From the NCBI GenBank assembly GCA_001770355.1, contig MEQV01000117.1, positions 10,190-25,219 of the forward strand: a DNA stretch of 15,030 nt. Reading direction: 5' to 3'. The DNA is from Betaproteobacteria bacterium RIFCSPLOWO2_02_FULL_62_17 (GTDB lineage: Bacteria > Pseudomonadota > Gammaproteobacteria > Burkholderiales > SG8-39). The notes beneath the pieces were generated by a model. That model did no database searches, was not told the origin of the DNA, and saw only the letters and a program-made list of their open reading frames with translations. A program made the position numbers and the translations under genes. Positions 8,692 through 15,030 of the stretch are shown here, one piece after another. Each line of letters begins with the position of its first letter. Position 1 is the stretch's first letter.

Positions 8692-9302
8692 TCGGCAACT
8701 TCATCATCGTCGCGGCACCCTCGGGCGCGGGCAAGTCGAGCCTCGTCAACGCGGTCCTGGCCGGGGACAAGGGCGTGAAACATTCGATTTCGTACACCAC
8801 GCGCGCGCCTCGTCCAGGGGAGCAGGACGGGCACGAATATCACTTTGTCGACGTGGACCGGTTCCAGGCCATGATCGCGCGCGGCGAGTTTCTCGAACAC
8901 GCGCTGGTGCACGGCAACTATTATGGGACGTCGCGCGATTGGATAGTCGCGGCGCGCGCATTGGACACCGACATCATCCTGGAAATCGACTGGCAGGGCG
9001 CCCAGCAGGTGAGGCGGATCTTCCCTGACGCGGTGACGGTGTTCGTCCTGCCGCCTTCCATGGAGGAACTGGAGCGCCGGCTGCGCGGCAGGGACAAGGA
9101 TGGCGAGGAGGCGATTCGGCAGCGCATGGCCAACGCGGCCGATGAGATCGCGCATCTGGCCGAGTTCGATTACGTTATAATCAACGATAATTTCGAGCAG
9201 GCCAGGGCGGATTTGGCAGCAATCGTGCGCGCCGCCCGCACCAAGCTTGCCGTTCAGCGCGAGCGCAATCCGGACCTTTTCAGTGCGTTTCGCGCCATTT
9301 AA
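8688..9302 (+). CDS. gmk: Guanylate kinase
   Basis: A 204-residue enzyme that phosphorylates GMP to GDP with ATP. P-loop APSGAGKSS at 10-18; GMP-binding segment SYTTRAPRPGEQDGHEYHF from residue 35 (S35, R39, R42); GEFLEHALVHGNYYGT with E70 and Y79; ILEIDWQGA at 97-105; and the lid region RLRGRDKDGEEAIRQRM. It overlaps yicC by 4 nt and is followed by rpoZ after 30 nt. With spoT downstream, the cluster makes a GTP-pathway enzyme and the enzyme that uses GTP/GDP to make (p)ppGpp neighbours. Confidence 0.98.
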   Translation: MIGNFIIVAAPSGAGKSSLVNAVLAGDKGVKHSISYTTRAPRPGEQDGHEYHFVDVDRFQAMIARGEFLEHALVHGNYYGTSRDWIVAARALDTDIILEIDWQGAQQVRRIFPDAVTVFVLPPSMEELERRLRGRDKDGEEAIRQRMANAADEIAHLAEFDYVIINDNFEQARADLAAIVRAARTKLAVQRERNPDLFSAFRAI

Positions 9303-9332
9303 GCTAATTAATTCACAGGACAGATCGCAACC

Positions 9333-9542
9333 ATGGCCAGAATCACCGTCGAAGATTGTCTCGACCGCATTCCCAACCGTTTCCAGCTTACCCTGGCGGC
9401 AACCTATCGTGCGCGCCAGCTTGCCCAGGGCGGAACGCCGATGATTGAAGCCAACCGCGACAAGCCCACGGTGGTGGCGTTGCGCGAGATTGCCGCCGGG
9501 AAGGTGGGAATCGAATACCTCAGCCGAGTTCATACCGCCTGA
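9333..9542 (+). CDS. rpoZ: RNA polymerase omega subunit
   Basis: A 69-residue protein, typical for betaproteobacterial omega. It has MARITVEDCLDRIPNRFQL at the start, AATYRARQL, and the conserved NRDKPTVVALREIAAGKVG. Omega binds the beta' subunit, aids its folding and forms part of ppGpp site 1 on RNA polymerase, which fits its place next to spoT. An AGGA at 9317-9320 lies 12 nt before the ATG. It follows gmk by 30 nt. Confidence 0.97.
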   Translation: MARITVEDCLDRIPNRFQLTLAATYRARQLAQGGTPMIEANRDKPTVVALREIAAGKVGIEYLSRVHTA

Positions 9543-9570
9543 TCGGCCCGCCCCGCGCGCTTTGCAATGA

Positions 9571-9579
9571 CCCCCCCCC
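9571..9579 (+). repeat. Homopolymer of nine C between rpoZ and spoT
   Basis: Nine consecutive C follow ATGA at 9567-9570. An ATG at 9567 opens a 13-codon frame that crosses the tract and stops at TAG (9606-9608). If the tract were one C longer, this ATG would run in frame through to the spoT ATG at 9650, with no stop between. The annotated spoT frame itself has no stop from the rpoZ end onward. Confidence 0.85.
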
Positions 9580-9649
9580 GAATCAGCGCGGCTACCGGGA
9601 CGCCCTAGCGCGCCTTCCCAAGCGGCCCGACTCGCGGCATGATGCAAGC

Positions 9650-11773
9650 ATGCTTGCCGCCGCGATCACAGATCTTCGTTCCACACTTGCCTACCTCAAG
9701 CCGCAGGACATCGGCCTGGTAGAGCAGGCCTATGAATTCAGCGACGCGGCCCACCACGGGCAGCTGCGCCAGAGCGGCGACGCTTATATCTCGCATCCGG
9801 TCGCGGTGGCGCAGATCGTGGCCAACTGGCAACTCGATGCCCAGGCCATCGTGGCGGCGCTGCTGCACGATGTGATGGAGGACACCGCCGTCACCAAGGA
9901 GGAGATCAGCTCGCGCTTCGGCAATCCCGTGGCCGAACTGGTCGACGGGGTTTCCAAGCTCGATCGCCTGGAATCGCAGACGCCGGCCGAGGCCGAGGCC
10001 GAAAATTTCCGCAAGATGCTGCTTGCCATGGCGAGCGATGTGCGCGTCATGCTCATCAAGCTCGCCGACCGTCTCCACAACATGCGCACCCTGGGCGCGG
10101 TGAGTCTGGAGCAGCGGCGCCGCGTGGCGCGCGAAACCATCGAGATCTACGCGCCTATCGCCAATCGCCTTGGACTGGACCGGCTGTTCCGGGAAATGCA
10201 CGAGCTCGCGTTTCAGCATTTGTATCCGCTGCGTTACCGGGTGCTGGCCAAGGCCGTGAAGGCGGCCCGCGGCAATCGCCGCGAGGGCATGAACAAGGTG
10301 CTCGCGGCCGTGAAGGAGCGCCTGCCGGGCGTGGGCATCAATGCGCTGGTGAGCGGGCGCGAAAAACATATCTATTCTATCTACAAGAAGATGCAGGAGA
10401 AACACCTGTCGTTCTCCGAGGTGCTTGATATTTACGGCTGCCGGGTGGTCGTAAAGGATGTCCCCGCGTGCTATCTCGCGCTGGGGGCGCTGCATGCCCT
10501 GTATAAGCCGGTTCCGGGAAAATTCAAGGACTACATCGCCATCCCCAAGGCCAACGGCTACCAGGCATTGCATACCACTCTGATCGGCCCCTTCGGCGTG
10601 CCGCTGGAGGTGCAGATACGCAGCGAGAAGATGCAACGCGTGGCTGAAACCGGCGTGGCATCGCACTGGCTGTACAAGGACGCAGCCGAGGACCTGAGCC
10701 TGGTGCAGCAGCGCACCCATCAATGGCTGCAGTCGCTGCTCGACATTCAGAAGACCTCGGGCGATGCCGCGGAGTTTCTCGAACACATCAAGGTTGACCT
10801 GTTTCCCGATGAAGTCTACGTGTTCACCCCCAAGGGAAAGATCCTGCCGATGCCGCGCGGCGCGACGCCCGTGGATTTTGCCTACGCGGTTCACACCGAC
10901 ATCGGCAATCGCTGCATCAGCGCGAAGATCAATTACGAGCTGGTCCCGCTGCGCACCGAACTGCAGAACGGCGACCGTGTCGAGATCATCACCGCGCCCA
11001 ACGCGCATCCGAACGCGCATTGGTTGAGCTATGTGAAAACCGCCAAGGCACGCGCGCAGATCCGGCATTTTATGAAAACCACGCAGGCCGGGGAGTCGGT
11101 GGCGCTGGGCGAGCGGCTGCTCAATCAGGCGCTGCGCGCGCTGGGCGCGAAGAGCGGCGATGTCAGCACGGAGAAATGGGAAAAACTGGTGCGCGACACC
11201 GGCGCGCGCTCGCGCAGCGATATTCTCTCCGACGTGGGCCTGGGAAAGCGCCTTGCCGCGATTGTCGCGCGCAAGCTCCTGCAACTCACCGAGCAGCCCC
11301 AGGGGGAAGGCAAGGAAGCGAAGTCCAACGGATCCATCCTGATCCGCGGCTCCGAAGGCATGGCGGTTGAGTTCGCGCATTGCTGCAATCCCATTCCCGG
11401 CGATCCCATCATCGGGTTCATCAAGAAGGGGCAGGGCCTGGTTATTCACACCCACGACTGCCCGACGGCGCGGCGCTCACGCAGCGATTCGGAAAAATGG
11501 ATAGATGTCGATTGGGACCCGCAGATCTCGCGTTTGTTCAATGTGCGATTGAATGTCCTGGTCATCGATCAGCGCGGCGTGCTGGCCAAGGTGGCCGCGG
11601 CGATTGCCGACGCGGGCTGTAACATCGCCAATGTCTCGGTCGACAACGACGAGAGCCGCTACGCGAGCAACCGCTTCACGCTGCACGTCACCGACCGCCA
11701 GCACCTGGCGCGGGTCATGCGCGCGCTGCGGCGAATTCCGGAAGTGGTGCGGATTACGCGTTCGAAAGACTGA
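9650..11773 (+). CDS. spoT: Bifunctional (p)ppGpp synthetase/hydrolase (SpoT/Rel)
   Basis: A 707-residue RelA/SpoT homologue that makes and degrades (p)ppGpp. Hydrolase domain: HP at 49-50, HD at 73-74, ED at 77-78, LIKLADRLHNMRTL at 135-148, all intact. Synthetase domain: GREKHIYSIYKKM at 236-248, LDIYGCRVVV at 259-268, and KDYIAIPKANGYQALHTTL at 293-311 with EVQIRS following. Then TGS (about 385-450), the Cys-rich domain with C578, C579, H600, H602 and C604, and an ACT domain (about 634-705). The synthetase loop reads KFKD at 291-294, a Lys variant of the RxKD type of bifunctional enzymes rather than the ExDD of RelA, which supports two activities. The first in-frame ATG (9650) has no Shine-Dalgarno; the N-terminus before the HD domain is short for the family, and a longer form may exist (see the C tract). 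It lies 107 nt after rpoZ in the same unit. Confidence 0.96.
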   Translation: MLAAAITDLRSTLAYLKPQDIGLVEQAYEFSDAAHHGQLRQSGDAYISHPVAVAQIVANWQLDAQAIVAALLHDVMEDTAVTKEEISSRFGNPVAELVDGVSKLDRLESQTPAEAEAENFRKMLLAMASDVRVMLIKLADRLHNMRTLGAVSLEQRRRVARETIEIYAPIANRLGLDRLFREMHELAFQHLYPLRYRVLAKAVKAARGNRREGMNKVLAAVKERLPGVGINALVSGREKHIYSIYKKMQEKHLSFSEVLDIYGCRVVVKDVPACYLALGALHALYKPVPGKFKDYIAIPKANGYQALHTTLIGPFGVPLEVQIRSEKMQRVAETGVASHWLYKDAAEDLSLVQQRTHQWLQSLLDIQKTSGDAAEFLEHIKVDLFPDEVYVFTPKGKILPMPRGATPVDFAYAVHTDIGNRCISAKINYELVPLRTELQNGDRVEIITAPNAHPNAHWLSYVKTAKARAQIRHFMKTTQAGESVALGERLLNQALRALGAKSGDVSTEKWEKLVRDTGARSRSDILSDVGLGKRLAAIVARKLLQLTEQPQGEGKEAKSNGSILIRGSEGMAVEFAHCCNPIPGDPIIGFIKKGQGLVIHTHDCPTARRSRSDSEKWIDVDWDPQISRLFNVRLNVLVIDQRGVLAKVAAAIADAGCNIANVSVDNDESRYASNRFTLHVTDRQHLARVMRALRRIPEVVRITRSKD

Positions 11774-11825
11774 TACTCAGGATTGATCGGCTCGCGGCGC
11801 CCTTGCAGCACCGTTAGTGCCGGCG

Positions 11826-12254
11826 TTACTGGTGAATGTAGGACTCCAGTTGTTCGATGATAAATTTCTGCTCAGAGATCGTTTCCTTGACCACATCGCC
11901 GATCGAGATGACGCCTATCACTTTCTTGTGGTCGAGAACAGGCAGGTGACGGATGCGCTTTTCGGTCATAAGCGCCATGCATTGCTGAACGGACTGTTCC
12001 GGCCGCACGCAAAGCACCTTCTCGGTCATGATCTCACGCACCAGCGTTTCTTTCGAGGACTTGCCAAGCAGAATGATCTTGCGGGCGTAATCACGTTCGG
12101 AGAAGATCCCTGCCAACTTCTCGCCGTCCAGCACCACCAGGGCGCCGACGTCCTTTTCCGCCATGAGATTCAGGGCGTCGAATACCGTCGCATCGGGCGG
12201 GACGAAAAGCAGTTGGTGCCCTTTCCCTTCCAGCATTTGTTCCACGTTTTTCAT
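11826..12254 (-). CDS. Stand-alone tandem CBS-domain protein
   Basis: A 142-residue protein that is almost only a CBS pair: CBS1 about 16-62 (ATVFDALNLMAEKDVGALVV, then GIFSERDYAR at 49-58) and CBS2 about 76-130 (MTEKVLCVRPEQSVQQCMALM, then RHLPVLD and GVISIGDVV). Such pairs bind adenosine nucleotides in a cleft; D55 and D120 are at the usual ribose-contact positions. The protein has no catalytic or membrane part, so it is probably a nucleotide-sensing regulator whose partner is not known from the sequence. It converges on spoT, with 52 nt between the stops, and has its own strong ribosome site. No gene on the same strand lies close enough to suggest a partner; DUF1015 ends 103 nt upstream. 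Confidence 0.93.
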   Translation of the reverse strand: MKNVEQMLEGKGHQLLFVPPDATVFDALNLMAEKDVGALVVLDGEKLAGIFSERDYARKIILLGKSSKETLVREIMTEKVLCVRPEQSVQQCMALMTEKRIRHLPVLDHKKVIGVISIGDVVKETISEQKFIIEQLESYIHQ

Positions 12255-12260
12255 GGTTCG

Positions 12261-12267
12261 CCTCCTT
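12261..12267 (-). promoter_or_regulatory. Strong Shine-Dalgarno of the CBS gene
   Basis: AAGGAGG is read on the minus strand with 6 nt to the ATG at 12254, the best ribosome site in the window. It fixes the start and suggests high translation. Confidence 0.8.
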
Positions 12268-12357
12268 GTGTTCCGCGGCGGACGTTCTTGCCTCGGGAGA
12301 GGCTAGTTTAAACCAGGAAACGGCAACGCGAGCGTCCCGGGAATGCGCTCCAGCCTT

Positions 12358-13587
12358 CTAATCCAATACGTGCGACACCAGCCCGTCGGCCAGCTTGGGC
12401 TCGAACCAGGTGGATTTGGGCGGCATGATCTGCCTGGCGTCGGTCACCGCCATCAGGTCATCCATGCTGGTGGCGTGCATCGAAAACGCCGCCGCCATTT
12501 CGCCGCTGTCGACCCGCTTTTCCAGCTCCTGGGTGCCGCGGATGCCGCCGACAAAATCGATGCGTTTGTCGGTGCGCAGGTCGCGGATATCCAGAATCGG
12601 CGCAAGCAGCTGGTCCGATAGCAGGCTGACATCGAGCCGCCCGACCGGGTCGGTGGGAACCCTGCCCGTCTTGATGCGCAAGCGGTACCACTGTCCCGGC
12701 AGGTACATGCCGAGTTCGCCGTGCGCTGCGGGCCGCACCGCGCTCTGTGCGGGGTCGATTGAAAACCCTTCTGCCACGCGCCGCAGAAACGCTTCGCGTT
12801 GCAGGCCGGCGAGGTCCCGCACCACGCGGTTGTAGCAGAGAATCTGCATCTGGGCGGCGGGAAAACTGACTGCAAGGAAATAATCCGCTCCGGTTTCACC
12901 GGCCTGGCGAGCGCGGCGCGCGGCCGCCACCCGCGAGGCGGCCGCCGAACGATGGTGGCCGTCGGCGATATAGAGTGCCGGCAGGGCATCGAAGCACGCG
13001 CCAATCCGTGTGAGCGCGGCGGCCTCGTCAATCACCCAGAGCGTGTGGCGCACGCCGCTATCGGCCAGCACATCGGCTGCCGGCGTGGTTTCTGCGGCGG
13101 CGGCGAGAATTTCGTCGATCTCGGCACAGGCAGGATGTGCAAGCAGCACCGGACCGGTCTGCGCGTTCAGGGCTTCGATCTGCCGCACCCGGTCGTCTTC
13201 CTTGTCGGGCCGCGTGAATTCGTGGCGGCGGATGCGCCCGGCATCGTAGGCGGCGACCGAGGCGGCGGCGACCAGGCCGGTCTGCCGATGATTGCCCATG
13301 ATCAAGCGGTAGGCGTAGCAGCACGGCTGCTCATCGCGCACGAGCACGCCGGTGTCGACCATGCGCTTGAGGTTCGCAGCGCCGGTGGCGTAGACCAGCG
13401 GCGAATAGACGTCGGTTTCCGGCGGAAGATCGATCTCCGGTTTCGAGATGTGCAGAAAGCTCCAAGGTTTGCCCGTGGCAAGCGCGCGCGCTTCCGCGGA
13501 ACTCAATACGTCATAGGGCGGGGCGGCGACATCGGCGGCGCGCCCGCGCAGCGGTCGCAGACCGCGAAACGGTTTGATCAGGGGCAA
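12358..13587 (-). CDS. DUF1015 family protein
   Basis: 409 residues, full length for the DUF1015 family. Signature blocks: an N-terminal IKPFRGLRP followed by VAAPPYDVLS at 20-29; RHEFTRPDKEDDR at 121-133; and YIADGHHRSAAA at 206-217, whose DGHHR is the best conserved piece and looks like an active or metal site. The biochemical role is not established to my knowledge. It is soluble, with no signal peptide. It starts 19 nt after the epimerase stop, so it is probably cotranscribed with it. That link to a sugar epimerase is not one I know to be conserved, and I would not infer a sugar-related role from it. Confidence 0.92.
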   Translation of the reverse strand: MPLIKPFRGLRPLRGRAADVAAPPYDVLSSAEARALATGKPWSFLHISKPEIDLPPETDVYSPLVYATGAANLKRMVDTGVLVRDEQPCCYAYRLIMGNHRQTGLVAAASVAAYDAGRIRRHEFTRPDKEDDRVRQIEALNAQTGPVLLAHPACAEIDEILAAAAETTPAADVLADSGVRHTLWVIDEAAALTRIGACFDALPALYIADGHHRSAAASRVAAARRARQAGETGADYFLAVSFPAAQMQILCYNRVVRDLAGLQREAFLRRVAEGFSIDPAQSAVRPAAHGELGMYLPGQWYRLRIKTGRVPTDPVGRLDVSLLSDQLLAPILDIRDLRTDKRIDFVGGIRGTQELEKRVDSGEMAAAFSMHATSMDDLMAVTDARQIMPPKSTWFEPKLADGLVSHVLD

Positions 13588-13606
13588 GAAAACTCCAGAG
13601 GTGAAA

Positions 13607-14617
13607 TTATATTTTGTAATACTCGCGATACCATTCGACGAAGCGCTTTACCCCGACCTCCACCGGCGTGCCCGGCCGGTATCCCACCGCCGCTTGCAGC
13701 CGCGAGATGTCGGCGCTGGTGGCGGGCACATCGCCCGCCTGCATCGGCAGCATTTCGCATTTCGCCTTGATGCCGAGGCTTTGTTCCAGCACTTCGATGT
13801 AGCGCATCAGCTGCACCGGCGAATTGTTGCCGATATTGTAAATGCGGTAGGGGGCGGAACTGGTCGCCGCATCGGGTGTCTCCGCGCGCCACGCCGCGTC
13901 GGGTGCCGCCGGCTGTTCCATGGCGCGGATCACGCCTTCCACAACGTCATCCACGTAGGTGAAATCGCGCACCATCTCGCCGCGGTTGAACACCGGAATC
14001 GGCTCGCCCGCGAGCATCGCGCGGGTGAATTTGAACAGCGCCATATCCGGCCTTCCCCACGGCCCGTAGACGGTGAAAAAGCGCAGCCCGGTGCACGGCA
14101 GCCGGTAAAGATGCGCGTAGCTGTGCGCCATCAGCTCATTGGCCTTCTTGGTCGCGGCATACAGGGATACCGGGTGATCGACGCTGTCGGATTCGGCGAA
14201 GGGCAGTTTCACGTTGGCGCCGTATACCGAGCTGGAAGAGGCGAACACCAGGTGCCCCGCCTTGCCGCGGCGCGCGCCCTCGATCACATTGCCGAAACCC
14301 AACAGGTTGGCATCGACGTAGGCGGCCGGATTCTCGATCGAATAGCGCACCCCGGCCTGCGCGGCCAGGTGCACCACGGCATCGAAGCGCTCCGCGGCGA
14401 ACAGGTCGCTCATGGCCTTGCGGTCGACGATGTCCAGCAAATGAAAGCGGAAGGCCCGATTTTTTTCCAGGCGGGCCAGGCGCGCTTTTTTTAGTGAAAC
14501 CTCGTAATAATCGTTGAGGTTGTCGATGCCCGTAACGCGGTCGCCGCGTTCGAGCAGGCGCAGCGCCAGGGTGCTGCCAATGAATCCCGCCGCGCCGGTA
14601 ATCAGTACTTTTGCCAC
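13607..14617 (-). CDS. NAD-dependent sugar epimerase, probably UDP-glucuronate 4-epimerase
   Basis: A 336-residue extended short-chain dehydrogenase. NAD-binding GAAGFIGS at 8-15 (GxxGxxG), D32 after the second beta strand, HLAAQAGVRYSIENP at 83-97, the catalytic Ser in FASSSSVYG at 125-133, and YAATK at 153-157 (Tyr and Lys). FFTVYGPWGRPDMALFKF at 180-197 and FNRGEMVRDFTYVDD fit the CapI/WbpP group that turns UDP-glucuronate into UDP-galacturonate for surface polysaccharide; a UDP-GlcNAc or UDP-Glc 4-epimerase is the alternative. The start is GTG (14617-14615), one nt after the VanZ stop, so translation is likely coupled. DUF1015 follows downstream. Confidence 0.93.
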   Translation of the reverse strand: MAKVLITGAAGFIGSTLALRLLERGDRVTGIDNLNDYYEVSLKKARLARLEKNRAFRFHLLDIVDRKAMSDLFAAERFDAVVHLAAQAGVRYSIENPAAYVDANLLGFGNVIEGARRGKAGHLVFASSSSVYGANVKLPFAESDSVDHPVSLYAATKKANELMAHSYAHLYRLPCTGLRFFTVYGPWGRPDMALFKFTRAMLAGEPIPVFNRGEMVRDFTYVDDVVEGVIRAMEQPAAPDAAWRAETPDAATSSAPYRIYNIGNNSPVQLMRYIEVLEQSLGIKAKCEMLPMQAGDVPATSADISRLQAAVGYRPGTPVEVGVKRFVEWYREYYKI

Positions 14618-14618
14618 T

Positions 14619-15020
14619 TCAGACTTTCCCGCTTCGAAAAATCAATGCTTCGATCCAGGTCAGCGAGTGTTTCAGCGGCGTCAGGGCGACGCACCAGCCG
14701 ATCAAGACGCCGACGCTGTCGGCCCCCATGTCCGCGAGTTCGAAACTCCGATAGGGGGTGAGGTCCTGCAGAAATTCAACGGCAATCCCCATGGCGCAGA
14801 ATGCAAGAGCAATTTGGAGTTGCCGGCGTCGCGCCGGAATGAGCACGCCGAACCAGAACATGAGGCCGCCGTACGCCAGAAAATGCCCGAGTTTATCGCG
14901 GTTTTCACCGAGATCTGCCTCGATGGGTATGAGCGACAGCGTGACAACAGTGGCTATCAGGGCAAAACCTATTGCCCTCCAGATGCCGTGGAGCCGCAGC
15001 CGCCTTGCACCCTCAACCAT
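14619..15020 (-). CDS. VanZ-like membrane protein (start may lie beyond the window)
   Basis: A 133-residue membrane protein with four predicted helices (about 14-32, 44-61, 68-85, 99-115). Family marks: DKLGHFLAYGGLMFW at 42-56; EFLQDLTPYRSFELAD at 82-97, followed by MGADSVGVLIG. The conserved Glu/Gln and Arg/Asp of VanZ-like proteins are all there. VanZ gives low-level teicoplanin resistance in enterococci, but proteobacterial homologues such as this are of unknown role and often sit by polysaccharide genes. The ATG at 15020 is only 10 nt from the edge and the frame stays open to the edge, so the true start could be upstream. Confidence 0.85.
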   Translation of the reverse strand: MVEGARRLRLHGIWRAIGFALIATVVTLSLIPIEADLGENRDKLGHFLAYGGLMFWFGVLIPARRRQLQIALAFCAMGIAVEFLQDLTPYRSFELADMGADSVGVLIGWCVALTPLKHSLTWIEALIFRSGKV

Positions 15021-15030
15021 GGGCCACGCC

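Noticed and set aside
9605..11455. 616-codon open frame on the minus strand
   Set aside because: Antisense shadow of spoT, same cause; no family-like motif.
11774..11825. Possible bidirectional terminator between spoT and the CBS gene
   Set aside because: A CACC/GGTG pair around GCCGGC is the best symmetry, but the stem is weak and no T run follows on either strand.
12799..14494. Two long plus-strand frames (323 and 306 codons)
   Set aside because: Antisense to DUF1015 and the epimerase, both of which have clear motifs in the other direction.

Overview
The window is about 15 kb of GC-rich chromosome from a betaproteobacterium. That placement rests on gene content and order: leuS-lptE-holA; yicC-gmk-rpoZ-spoT divergent from a Ser/Thr kinase-rph-rdgB operon; and a receptor of the Bug (tripartite tricarboxylate transporter) type, abundant in Burkholderiales and relatives. 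The genus cannot be named from the sequence alone. Most of the window is housekeeping DNA.

Layout. (1) 1-3339, minus strand: leuS (leucyl-tRNA synthetase), lptE (LPS-assembly lipoprotein) and the 5' end of holA (DNA polymerase III delta), tightly packed and probably one operon. (2) 3340-5230: a patchwork accessory segment with two small coiled-coil genes, two copies of a 60-bp structured repeat, a possible relic of a coiled-coil gene, and a receptor gene cut off at about 60% of its length. It lies where hemW often follows rdgB; hemW is absent here. (3) 5242-7628, minus strand: Ser/Thr kinase, rph, rdgB operon. (4) 7825-11773, plus strand: yicC, gmk, rpoZ, spoT, which join RNA turnover, GMP phosphorylation, the omega subunit of RNA polymerase and (p)ppGpp metabolism. 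A nine-C tract lies between rpoZ and spoT. (5) 11826-12254, minus strand: a stand-alone tandem CBS-domain protein with a near-perfect Shine-Dalgarno. (6) 12358-15020, minus strand: a VanZ-like membrane protein, a UDP-glucuronate-type sugar epimerase and a DUF1015 protein in close succession, probably one transcription unit.

How they work together: the leuS block serves translation, outer-membrane assembly and replication. The rph/rdgB and gmk/rpoZ/spoT blocks serve RNA maturation, nucleotide-pool cleaning and the stringent response. The epimerase and VanZ genes point to surface polysaccharide. I see no CRISPR array, rRNA or tRNA gene, complete insertion sequence or recognisable defence system. 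The least explained part is 3386-4600, where repeat copies, coiled-coil genes and a truncated gene sit together. The second point worth checking is the C tract before spoT, where one extra C would fuse an upstream ATG in frame to spoT.
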